Source of the DNA: Magnolia sinica
Lineage: Eukaryota; Streptophyta; Magnoliopsida; Magnoliales; Magnoliaceae
Assembly: GCF_029962835.1 (NCBI RefSeq)
Contig: NC_080584.1
Location: forward strand, 82,860,862 to 82,924,861
Reading direction: 5' to 3'
DNA length: 64,000 nucleotides
Positions 22,948 to 32,759 of the stretch are shown in pieces. Under the pieces are notes generated by a model. The model searched no databases, was not told where the DNA came from, and worked only from the letters and a program-made list of their open reading frames with translations. Position numbers and translations under genes: made by a program. Numbering within the stretch: position 1 is the stretch's first letter; each line of letters opens with the position of its first letter.

Positions 22948-23207
22948 GTGGGGTACAAATCTATAAGATTGTTCGAGATGGACTCAAGGATCAACCGCCA
23001 TCTGATCATGCCAGTGAGAAATCCAAAAGTTGCAAGGAAATGATGGAAGAGATACAGAAGAAGATGGATAAAATGCAGGAAGAAATAAATAACATCAATC
23101 ACCATAACAAGATATTACTCGAACGGATTAAGCAATGTGAGTCTCCTAATGAAACATCACACTTGGAATTGGTACAAAAGCCTCAAGATATCAAAAGCCG
23201 TTTATGA
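22948..23207 (+). CDS. Coiled-coil terminal-exon-like frame (copy B)
   Basis: It follows a CT-rich tract and acceptor AACACAG. The frame reads YKIVRDGLKDQPPSDHASEK, then the coiled coil KEMMEEIQKKMDKMQEEINN and LLERIKQCESPNETSHLELV, and stops TGA at 23,205. It lacks the Pro/Ser/Thr tandem repeat of copy A, so this is the likely ancestral tail. Copy C has lost the coiled coil. The product is unknown. Preservation of the frame in two diverged copies argues for past coding function, but no start or upstream exon is identified. Confidence 0.3.
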
Positions 23208-23879
23208 TGAAGGGATTCTGAGGGTAGTGATTTCTTGGATGCTCTGATAGTTCCTAAGGTCCGGTCTGGCATAGCTTCTTGTAAATGCAGAATTGATTCT
23301 CAAAGAATGGATTAGTGTTGGGTTTGGTTTGGTTTGTAATGAGGGAATGGGGTTTTTTGTATGTGTAATTCTCAAAGAATGGATTAGTGTTGGGTTTGGT
23401 AACTTTGGTTTGGTTTGTAATGAGGAAATGGTTTTTTTTTTTTTTTTTTTGAAGTGTAAGTTTTTTGTTTGAGATTGTATTTTCTCTATTTATTACACTA
23501 TACTGAGAAAATTGCATAGATTTAAGATTTAGAACAATAGACTGAGCTGTCGTGCTGATTTTCTCTACTTATTAGACTAGACTAAATTACATTAAACTGA
23601 GGGTCGTTTTCGCATCTCTCATCTAATCCAATAAGAGCTACTCTAATAAGGCTTTTTGTATCAACTCTTTTTGCACAATAAGCTCATTTGGAAAAATCAT
23701 TTTTTCAAACCTAAATAATCTTCTTATTAAAGTAAAGCACGTTTGGTAAAATATTTAAATAAGAACTTTTTTATTCTTGTTCTTTTTTTCTTAAATAAGA
23801 ATAGTTGCTGTCATTTTTTAAAATTATAACAACTCTATCTCAAACAAGCACACCCCTTCCTGCCTCTCACCTTAGATGT

Positions 23880-24830
23880 TGGACATTGGAGGTGGATTGT
23901 CCATCAGGTGGAGCCCAGCTTTGATGTGGATAGTCCATGTGGGTCAAACATTCAAAGTGGGCCATCCATCATGCAGGGCCCATTTTGGATGTGCATCATC
24001 AGGGGGTTAACCTTTGATATGGACCATCGATTATGTGGGGTCCACCTTGATGTAGATCATCCATCATGTGGGCCTACAATCAATGTTAGTTGTCCCCCAT
24101 GTGGAGCCCTTCAATGTCCACTGGCCATGACATGGAACCCACATTTGACGTGTCTATCATGTGGGCTCCACCTTCGAAGTGGATTGTCCATGATGCTTGC
24201 CGTTCATCATTAGGGCCAACCTTTGACATGAATTGTCCATTATATGGGACCCACTTTCTTGTGGGTTATCCACCTTGGGGCCCACTTAATGTGGGTTATC
24301 CATTATGTGGGACCACACATTTATGTCCACCATCCAAAGTGTGGAGAGCACATGTACGTGGATCATCCATCATGGTGGGCCCTCCGTCATCTAAGACCTT
24401 CTTTGTGGACCATCCATCAGGTGGGGCATACTTGATGCCGACAGTCCATCATGTAGGGGCCACACTTTGATGTGGGTCATGTCCATCATGTGGTACCTAC
24501 CTTGATGTAGACCATTTAGCATGTGGGGTCCCACCTTTAATATAGGTCGTTCATCATGTGGCCCACCTTTAATATCAACTTTTCATCATGTGGGCCCACC
24601 TTCAATGTCCACCATCCATCATATGGGTCCCACTTTTGATGTGGACCACTATCAGGTGGAGTCCATTTGATGTGGATAGTTGATTATGCCAAGCTACACT
24701 GTGATGTGGGCTATCCATTATGTGGGGCCATGCTTTGATGTCAATCATCCATTATGTGGACCCACCTTGATGTGAACCAACCATCATGTGGGGACCCACC
24801 TTCAATACAGGTCGCTCATCATATTGGCCA
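23880..24830. repeat. Degenerate ~30-36 bp minisatellite
   Basis: About 950 bp is built of variants of CCATCATGTGGG(G)CCCACCTTGATGTGGA. Unit length drifts between roughly 30 and 36 bp and units are strongly diverged. Overlapping open frames are artefacts. The vocabulary resembles the GGGCCCACC MITE arms, so it may have been seeded from one. Confidence 0.8.
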
Positions 24831-25074
24831 CCTGGGGAGAGAGAGGCCATGAAAGAGTGAAGGAGATTGCAAAGAGAGAAAAAAAATTGGATGAAAGCCC
24901 TAACCTTTACTTGCTTAAGCTCGGTGAGTTCTTGAAGAAAAAGTGAATATTCCACCACTTAAGAAATTAAAGCTTATTTTCTACTTTCTAGATAAATAGT
25001 ATAATTAGACATTTACCAAACAATTTAAAACTTTTTTAAAAAAATAATAAATAAGCTAATAAGCTCTTATTTAT

Positions 25075-25825
25075 AAACAAGGGTGTACACAAATCGAGCT
25101 ATCTCGGTTAACTCGCTTGACTTGGCTCAAAAAAGCTCAAATCGGCTCAGTTCGAAGTTGAGTTCGACCCGAGTCGAGCTGATTTTTAGAGCTCGAAAAT
25201 GAGTTCGAGCCGAGTTTGAGCTGACACCGGCTCGACTCGACTCGGTTCAATATATAGCTCAAACCCAGCTCAACTCAGATCAACTTGGTTAGGTAGTATA
25301 AGTAAAAGAATAAAAAAAGAAGAAAAAATGAGTATTCTCTAATGTTTTAGCAGGAATTATAGAAATGAATGTGTGTAATTGAAGTAAATACAAAACAGAA
25401 AACAAAGCAATGAGTATTCTCTGATGTTGCTCACCAAGCATTTGATGAAATGGCTCAACGAAGAGTCGGCTGGTGGCAAGGAAGGTATTTTCATCAAACA
25501 AATATCCTTTTTTCTTAATTTTGATGTTGATTACAAGGTGTTTGACAAAATACTTGTAAAACTGTTGCTAGTGTTTTACTTTCAGTGAGAATTTGAGGGT
25601 GTAGTCCATGTGTTTGTGAAAATTGTACATAGGTGAACTTAGCTCAATCTTGGCTCGAACTCGGTTGGAATTGGCCCGAGCTGCTGACCGAACCGAGCCA
25701 AGTTGGCCAGTCAGGCTCGAGGATCGAGCTGAGCTGAGTTCGAGCTGAGGTCAGCTAGTGGCCGAGCCGAGTCAAGCTGAGGCCAGCTCGACTCGGTTCG
25801 ACTCGATGTACACCCCTATTTATAA
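25075..25825. mobile_element. Foldback MITE (GGGTGTACAC ends)
   Basis: The left end is AAGGGTGTACACAAATCGAGC and the right end CTCGATGTACACCCCT. The interior has GAGTTCGAGCCGAG-type repeats. The flanks share ATTTATAAA (left about 25,069; right from 25,818), suggesting an 8-10 bp target duplication. It belongs to the same superfamily as 63-560 and 14,955-15,550. Confidence 0.7.
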
Positions 25826-26314
25826 AAATGCCAAATATCCCTTAAATTAGTTGAGCAGATTTATTACACTAAACTAAGTTATTTGTGCAGACTGAGTTTT
25901 GGTTTGGGATTATATTTTCTCTATTTATTAGACTAGATTGAGCTACCAGAGCAGGTTTTAGACCTTTTTGCCCCCAAAATTAGTTTCATTAGTGTAGAGA
26001 CCTTTGGATATCCAAAGGAAATGGGAAGACATTTCAGATAAAGGTAGGGTATTTTGGAGACTAAAAAGTGTGGTGGTTGTTGATCAAATGGTTTCATATT
26101 TTACTTACAGAAAAGCCTATAATGACGTAGATTTTATCTATAAGCAGCTAATTTTTAATACTAATAGTTTTACCCTCTTCTTTTCCGCATATAGCCTATT
26201 CCGGCGATACTATAAAAAAAACCGTGCAATGAAGGCTTTTTAAAGACTTATGTATGAAATTCACTGCGCGGATTTCCTGCGAGAGCCTTTAGCAGGAAGT
26301 TCATGTGCTGGAAA
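25826..26314. other. Spacer with block shared with ~42.7 kb
   Basis: CCTTTGGATATCCAAAGGAAATG followed by AAGACATTTCA and TGGTTTCATATT recurs at 42,670-42,790 in the same order. It is a dispersed repeat with no recognised coding function. Confidence 0.5.
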
Positions 26315-26745
26315 CCTAGTTGGGGCCCACCGTGATGTTTGTGAGAAATCCACCCCATCCATCCATTTTATGAGCTCATTTTAGTACTTGAGCCCAAAAA
26401 TGAGCAGGATCCAATGCTCCAGTGGGCCACACTAAAGGAAAAGGTGGGTAGGGAAATTCCTACTGTTGAAACCACCCTGGGTGGACAGTGATGTTTGCAT
26501 GCCATCCATACCGTTCATACCGTCATTCATACTGGGATGAACTGAAAGCACAAATATTATCCTAATTCAAAACTTCTTTGGCCCCACGAATATTTTAACC
26601 GTGGACGTTCAATCCTCACATTTTCACCCCACTTGAGTATTGGATCGGGCTCATTTTTGGCTTTAAGTCCTAAAATGATCTCACAAAATGGATAGACAGG
26701 TGAATTTCACACAAACATCACCGTCGCCCCACCTAAGTTCCCATC
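26315..26745. mobile_element. MITE, 'TTTGTGAGAAATCCACC' subfamily
   Basis: The left arm is GGGGCCCACCGTGATGTTTG...CATCCATTTTATGAGCTC. The right arm is ATGATCTCACAAAATGGAT...CACAAACATCACCG. The centre has ATCCTAATTCAAAACTTC. The same subfamily is present at 42,185-42,640. Confidence 0.75.
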
Positions 26746-26959
26746 ACCTGTCTAGCAATTCTACTGGTTGAATCAAGGGTCCTTGTTTGCTCATCTGCTG
26801 CTCCATATAGAAATATAGGGACCGCATGATTTGTATCAAGGAACATTAGCAAGTGGAATAAAAAGTTTGAAGAACTGTCTGAGAAAACAGGATTTAGAAC
26901 GGCTCATTCATAACATGGTCTTCTGCACACATAGCAATCCCTCATCATTATTTGCTACG

Positions 26960-27050
26960 GACCTCCTTTCTGCAACATACTCAGAACCAGTCGTACCCCA
27001 TGGGATCTCTTCAGGGTTCCTAAAGATTTCCACAGAATCAAGCAAATTTT
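26960..27050 (-). pseudogene. GAPDH-like exon fragment
   Basis: The minus strand encodes SVEIFRNPEEIPWGTTGSEYVAE. RNPEEIPWG followed by a T/E-TG-x-(E/D)YVVES context is the NAD-binding-domain segment of cytosolic plant glyceraldehyde-3-phosphate dehydrogenase (family knowledge). Past YVAE the match to the expected VESTGVFTD is lost, either at an exon edge or by decay, and the frame stops soon after. No other GAPDH exon was recognised between 26.8 and 29.2 kb, so this is an isolated fragment. Whether it is a decayed gene or a piece captured by a transposon cannot be told from the sequence. Confidence 0.55.
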
Positions 27051-28984
27051 AGTGACATGAGATTTCAATTCAAGGCAAGAACATGTAAAATGAAGAAACT
27101 ACAGAGATATAAGCCACCATCAGATCAGCTGGGCTCAATCCAACTCAACCCATTGATAACTTATAGGGGTAGAACAAGTTGACTAGGGCTCAATCCAAGC
27201 CCAACCCATTTACTTAAAATTGTTAAGTCCACATAATTAGCAAAACTATGTATCCGGCAAACAAACAAGACGAATGGATGAGATGAATTCAATCTGCAGT
27301 TGACAGTGATTAAACAGGAGAACTAAGCAGCATTTTCAATTGCTTCAATGCATTTCAACACACTCCAAACCACTCAATAAGCTTCAACTCAAACTAGCCC
27401 AATTTCACCCAAAGAAAAAAGAAAAAAGACCAAAGTGATCAAATATAAGGTGGGATACATATGCATGTATCAGAAAATGAACAGTCATGTTGGATGCAGA
27501 TAAACTGTAATCAGAATGCTCTCCAACCGAATAAGTAAGAGCCGCTAATAGCTTAACTACCAAAATCCCATTACTTCCCAATCAAGCTACAACCATTTAA
27601 TCTTAAAAGCCTTGCCTCAACAAGTAGACATGAAACAACAAATGTTACTGGATCATATGAATCATCCAATTACTTGAAAAGGTTAGTTATAATAAATTTT
27701 CCAGGTCAAACCAATGGGGCATCACTCATTTTTGGTCATCCCATGTGCTAATAACCTGCAACATCCAATAAATATTCAGTAACAAAAGTCAAAATAAACC
27801 AAATGCATTAGGACCCCAAAAATCTTCAATCCATCCAAAAGGCAGAGGCATCAAGTAAATCAACCAGCATTATGATCTCATCTTCAAACTCCGGTGAAAA
27901 AAATCAAACTCTTTACTTCAATAATACTTGCATTCTTCAGAGAAGATCTGGGGTTGCTTCTCAGGAATGGAATCTAGCAGTTATATGTCCTTTGCTACCT
28001 GCTCATCAACACTGCAGATGAAAATGGATTTTGTATTAAATCGACAATGACATTGACAAGTTAAAATCAAAGATACAAAAAACTGGGAGTGGGTTGTTCC
28101 TGAAAGGCAGACCAGCATAAAATCATTCACCAAAGAAATGAATATTTTACACCACCTTCAAGCAATTGATGAATGAAAAAATAAAAAAATAAAAATTCCT
28201 TCTATGCACATCAATTATGCCCTGCAAAAACCAAAACAAGTATATTGTGTAGTTCACTACTGCCAAGTCACAATCCCAAGATTAGATTGGTTGAACAATC
28301 CTAATCTCTGATTCACAGACATTTGTTTGCAAAAATAGGACAGTAGGAGATTTTCCATTTTCACACCAATACTCCCGGGTCAGTCACTAATCTTTGTTTG
28401 AATTTCTTTTTCTTTATTTATTTACATCACCATCATCATCATCCTAGCCTCATCCCACCATTTTGGGGTTGGCTGTATGATCATGCTTTGTCGATCATAT
28501 ACCAAACAAAAATTCTCATGATTTCATAGCTAAAGTTTTATGTCTGTGGTCTCCTTGTGTAATCCAGGCATAGCGATGTGATCCATGCCTCCTCACCTTT
28601 AGCAAGTCCTGATCAAGAGCCTTGGCCCCCTATAGTTTCTGGCCTAATTGTTTCTCCTCACTGGGGCAAGTGTTTTCAGCATGATGGGAGAATAAAAGAG
28701 ATGCATGTTTGTACTATACAAGTACAGATAAACAAAACATGAAAACAAAACCATTAAAAAAAGACCTACCAACCCATTAAAAAAAAAAAAGACCTACCAA
28801 ACCATTAAGAAAAACAAACATAAAAATTACATACATTTGTTTTAGGAATTTCATCAAACATGTGACATGCTTATAGCTCAAATTCTATACAAGCATGCTT
28901 TGTGTAAGAAATAAGTAGCCTGTAAAATCCCAAATCCAATGAAGTAAAAAAATAAATTCATTAGTGATTAAAAGAGAGAGGAAA
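27051..28984. other. Unassigned, gene-like composition but no exon recognised
   Basis: There are no MITE arms or long ORFs over ~1.9 kb, which is unusual for this window. The text could be introns and UTR of a minus-strand transcript whose leader lies at 28,985-29,215, but no coding exon was identified. Confidence 0.3.
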
Positions 28985-29130
28985 AAAACCACCTGACTAG
29001 TCTCTTTAGTTCAGGCAGCTGCAGAGTTGGAATGTGAATAAAGTTTTAGAAGATTTAGAGAAATCAACTCAAATCTCTAGGGTTTTGGGAGATTTGGAGA
29101 AATTGGGAGATGCATGGGAGGAATGAGGTG

Positions 29131-29196
<66 letters not shown>

Positions 29197-29215
29197 CGAT
29201 CGAGTGTAGCAGACG
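28985..29215 (-). promoter_or_regulatory. Leader-like segment with long (GA/CT)n and donor-like site
   Basis: Read on the minus strand: a CT microsatellite (plus-strand GA, 29,135-29,193), then CCAAATCTCCCAAAACCCTAG, typical of plant 5' leaders, then GACTAGTCAG|GTGGTT resembling a splice donor near 28,993. No ATG-started protein follows, so at best this is a non-coding first exon. Confidence 0.3.
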
Positions 29216-29323
29216 TAGCAAACGCGTTCAGGTGCAGTGGCCTCGAGCGACGTTTTCAGGGGTAGCGATCACAGATCGCCAGATCTAAAGGCGTTGCTTC
29301 TTTTCAAACAAAAAGAAAGCTGG

Positions 29324-29327
<4 letters not shown>

Positions 29328-29385
<58 letters not shown>
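29328..29385. repeat. (GA)n microsatellite
   Basis: An almost perfect GA run. The overlapping 100-plus-residue open frames on both strands are Arg/Glu or Ser/Leu dipeptide artefacts. Confidence 0.95.
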
Positions 29386-29386
<1 letters not shown>

Positions 29387-29559
29387 GGGATCGGGGAGGA
29401 GAAAGGGAGGGAGGGAGGGAGAAGGATAGGGCGCCGAGAGAGGGACGGGATCGAGGCTGTCATTGCATCTAAAGGGAGAGAGAGAGAGTTAGAGAGAGTT
29501 AGAGAGAGAGAGTGTCGGGGCAGTGAGAGGGAGAGAGTCGGGAGAGGGGAGAAAAACAG

Positions 29560-29677
29560 GGTTAGGACTTTTGGTACAGGTATATATACCCGATCGCTAA
29601 TCATCGACGCCCATTTTAATTAGCGCCGGTAAATTAGCCACATAAATCGTCGGCTAATCCAATTTTTGTTGTAGTGT
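29560..29677. mobile_element. Possible CACTA-type right terminus
   Basis: The end reads CCAATTTTTGTTGTAGTG, the inverse of CACTACAACAAAAATTGG. It is preceded by subterminal-like units (GCGCCGGTAAATTAGCC, CGTCGGCTAAT, CGATCGCTAAT). En/Spm elements have CACTA ends with such subterminal repeats. A matching CACTACAAC left end was not found in the window, so the element is truncated or the match is fortuitous. Confidence 0.4.
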
Positions 29678-31193
29678 ACCCATCGGTATATCTATTACAT
29701 AATGTCATGTAAAATGTCAGTCCAAAAATAAAGTAAATCTAAACTTAAGTGGGCGTGGAAAAATTAATGATGGACCATCCGCCGTTGAATGTATAATGTG
29801 TAGCTACTTCCTTTGGCTTCGTGTATCTAAATGGCCAAAAATGTTTATTGGACCTACTTTTACAAAAAAGATCTTTGTTCTCTTTTTAAGTTGTCCATCA
29901 CAGCCAACATATAGTTAATTAATGATTATGAAAGAGTTGCAATTTGATATGCCGAATGGATAGTGCACACAGTTACTGCAATGGTGGTATAGATATAGAT
30001 CAATCCAAACCGTATGAAAACAAAGATGCTATTGTATATGTGGCACAATTTAGAAATTACACCACACAAATAATCTGATGGAGGGAAGGACACGAGGTCG
30101 ATCACCATCTTTCTCAAGGGGATAACTATTCCAAATCCACAGAACTTCTTTGGACTCCTCAAACAGACTTCTCGAATCCATGAGAAAGAAAACAAACAAA
30201 GTAGAAATATATTCGATAAAATTTGTAATTTGATCAATGAATGAAATAAATGAGTTTACACCCTTCAAATACGAATACTAAGTCATGGGAGAAGTTTCGG
30301 AATCAAACCACAACTAAAACTCCCATAATTCGCAACTTACTATAAATAGTAAACTTAATATTTATAGATTGTCGTGATTTCCACTAGTGCGCAAGGTTTT
30401 CGGCTAAAAAAAAGAAAGTGTCCTATTTGGTTGAACCATGACGTTTTCTTAATTATTCTAAGCACTTTTTATGTTGGGCGTAGCTTCTAAAACCTAACGG
30501 ATGAAGAGTTACACTGAAACTAAAACTTATTATAAATAGTAAAAATGAAAATAAAACGGAAATTCAACTGTCGATATGATGGTATTTGGCAAATTCGGCA
30601 TGGGCAACTTGGCGTAGCAGGGTTGGGTGCTTAAAGTAGCTTGTCCTACACTAAAATGATATATGGTACGTCAAATAACTCATTCCGGATTGCAAGATAT
30701 GCCCAATTTAAGGTCTAACGGTTCGTATCACTTCTGTCGTCGACCGGGCCTTTTCTTATCCAACTTGGCCATGAAACTGTCCACGACCCGCTCGACATCA
30801 TAATCCTATCCATCTAATTGGTCATCAAAATGAACAGTTTAAATGAAAACCAGTGACTGATCCAAAATTCAATGAAAGGCTATAATCTGAGTTATAATGG
30901 TGCATCAATGAACTGCATGGTAGCTGGCAATGCAATGCTATCATTTCCCCCAACATGGCATTCGTCTATGACATCCGTACCATTAAAACGGTAAGCCCCA
31001 TAATCAGAGATCATTGATTTCAAAAATCAGACTAATGCACTACCAGATGGGACCCACATGCACATTGTGGCCCACTTGATGATCGGATCACCCTGATTTT
31101 AGGGCTAGGTGATCTTTATGATGGGGCCTAAAGTTTATAGGGTACGGATCTGGCATACAAAAGGCATGTTGGTTAGAACGATAGAGCTGCATG
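29678..31193. other. Unassigned spacer
   Basis: A block at about 29,850-29,900 (AAAGATCTTTGTTCTCTTT) recurs at ~43,060. TTACTATAAATAGTAAACTT and TTATTATAAATAGTAAAAAT recur at 30,340 and 30,530. A further block at 31,105-31,160 recurs at 3.8 kb. No gene is recognised. Confidence 0.45.
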
Positions 31194-32749
31194 TAGAGGT
31201 GGGCATAAATCGAGTCGGACTGGATTGGGCACAACTCGATTCGGCCCGAAATTTTCAATGCACGGACCGAACTTGATCCGATCCGGGATCGAGTCTTGGT
31301 CCTCTGACTCAATCCGATCCATTGCACTGCTGGCCTGACCCAAACCGAGTCTGACTCGGTCAGAAAAACCGATTCGGATCAGGTTGGGTACAGTTCGGAT
31401 CGATCTTCTGAATTTCTTTTTAAAATAAAAAATATGATTTTTACCATTAAAAAATTCGTAGGGCCCACCATAATGTTTATTTCCCATCCAATCTGTTAAT
31501 AAGGTCACAAGTATATGGATGCAGAGGAAAAACAAATTTCATATTGATCCGAAACTTCTATGACCCCTAAAAGAGTTTCAATGGTAGATGTTCAACCCCC
31601 ACTGCTTTTTGCAGTGTGGTCCACTTGATCTTTATATCTACCTTATTATTTGGCTCAAGCCTTGAGACGAGCCAACTAAATGGATGGACAGTTTGGATAT
31701 AACATATACCTCTTGATGGGACCCACAAAACTTGCTGATTTCAATACATCAGTACCTGGTGCGTGGTACACCTGCCCATCTGCCTCTTCGTGTCAGGAAA
31801 TTGAATTGTTGTAGTACGCTCCTATCGTACTTAGTAAACTCAATTGGGCCCAGCTTGAATGTATGTAGTCTATCCACTCCGTCCATTCGTTTTTCCATCC
31901 AATTTAAGGGGTTGAGCCCAAACTTGAAGCATATACAAAGATCAAGTGGATCATACCATAGGAAACAGTTGGGATAATGTTTTCCACAGTTGAAACCTTG
32001 ATAGGCCCCACACAGATGTTTATTTGTCATCCAAACTGTTCATTAGATCATACATACATGGATGAAGGGAAAAAAAAAAAAAGCTTGATCCAAAACTTTT
32101 GTGGCCCCCAAGAATTTTTCAACGGTAGACATTTAATTCAACTATTTCCTAAGATGTGGTCCATTTGAACATTGGATATTCCTCAATTTTGGGATCAACA
32201 CCTAAATTTATCTATTAAAATGGATTGATGGAGTAGATCAAATAAATATATCATGGTGGGTCTCAAAGAGTTTACCTAATACGGTAAGATAGTGAGTTAC
32301 TCACTGCCCAGTCCGCTTCTTCTTGCGTCAGATGACCAAAGCTCGGTGCTCGATGCGCATCTAGAGCCATGTGCTGAGAGGACGGGTTGACTACTCCCCT
32401 ACCACTAGCCAATGGCTCATACTCAGTGTTCTGTGGACCCCACCATGATGTATTTATTTCACCTATGCTGTCCATCTAATTTTTAAGATCATTTAATGGT
32501 ATTAAACCAAAAATGAGGTATATATACTTATTAATAGACCCCATTCGGATCAGATCGGATTGGATCGGATTCCGGATCGGATTCAATCAGATTGGATCGG
32601 TCTGATTTGACATTGATTTGAATTCGATCCGATTAACGGTCAGATCTGACTGGGCCAACTCGATCCGGCTCGATCCTGACCTTCGGTTCGGATCAGATTG
32701 GTTCAGATCTATCAAATCGTCTAATCGGTCCCGATTCTGCCCAGCTCTA
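31194..32749. mobile_element. Composite MITE with 8-bp TSD and nested MITEs
   Basis: The outer ends are TAGAGGTGGGC and GCCCAGCTCTA, with interior GATCGGATT(G)GGATCGG repeats. The flanks GCTGCATG (31,186-31,193) and GCTGCATA (32,750-32,757) form an 8-bp target duplication with one mismatch. The centre (about 31,440-32,525) is later insertions. There are GGGCCCACC-type arms at 31,465-31,735 and 32,420-32,525. A palindromic element at about 31,815-32,295 has ends near TACTTAGTAAACTC and GAGTTTACC...TACGGTAAG. Confidence 0.75.
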
Positions 32750-32759
32750 GCTGCATAAC

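Larger units (their letters stand above)
20930..23580 (+). repeat. Three-copy dispersed repeat, copy B (interrupted)
   Basis: The block order is the same as in copies A and C, starting CATTCTAAGATATTTTCCTTCC and resuming after ~1.4 kb of inserted sequence at GCTTCAACCTTGTCTACTTTTGG (about 22,430). The insertion (about 21,000-22,410) contains a foldback element, a 61-bp minisatellite and long TA tracts. Confidence 0.6.

Noticed and set aside
23880-24830. Repeats that might suggest a CRISPR-like array or a coding repeat protein
   Set aside because: Units are diverged and contiguous, with no conserved repeat/unique spacer alternation, and this is plant nuclear DNA.
29237-29623. Open frames of 111-128 codons on both strands
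   Set aside because: They are translations of a GA/CT microsatellite (Arg-Glu or Ser-Leu repeats), with no homology or splice context.
30050-30268. Minus-strand 72- to 103-codon ORFs
   Set aside because: No recognisable motif, no paralogue in the window and no splice or promoter context.
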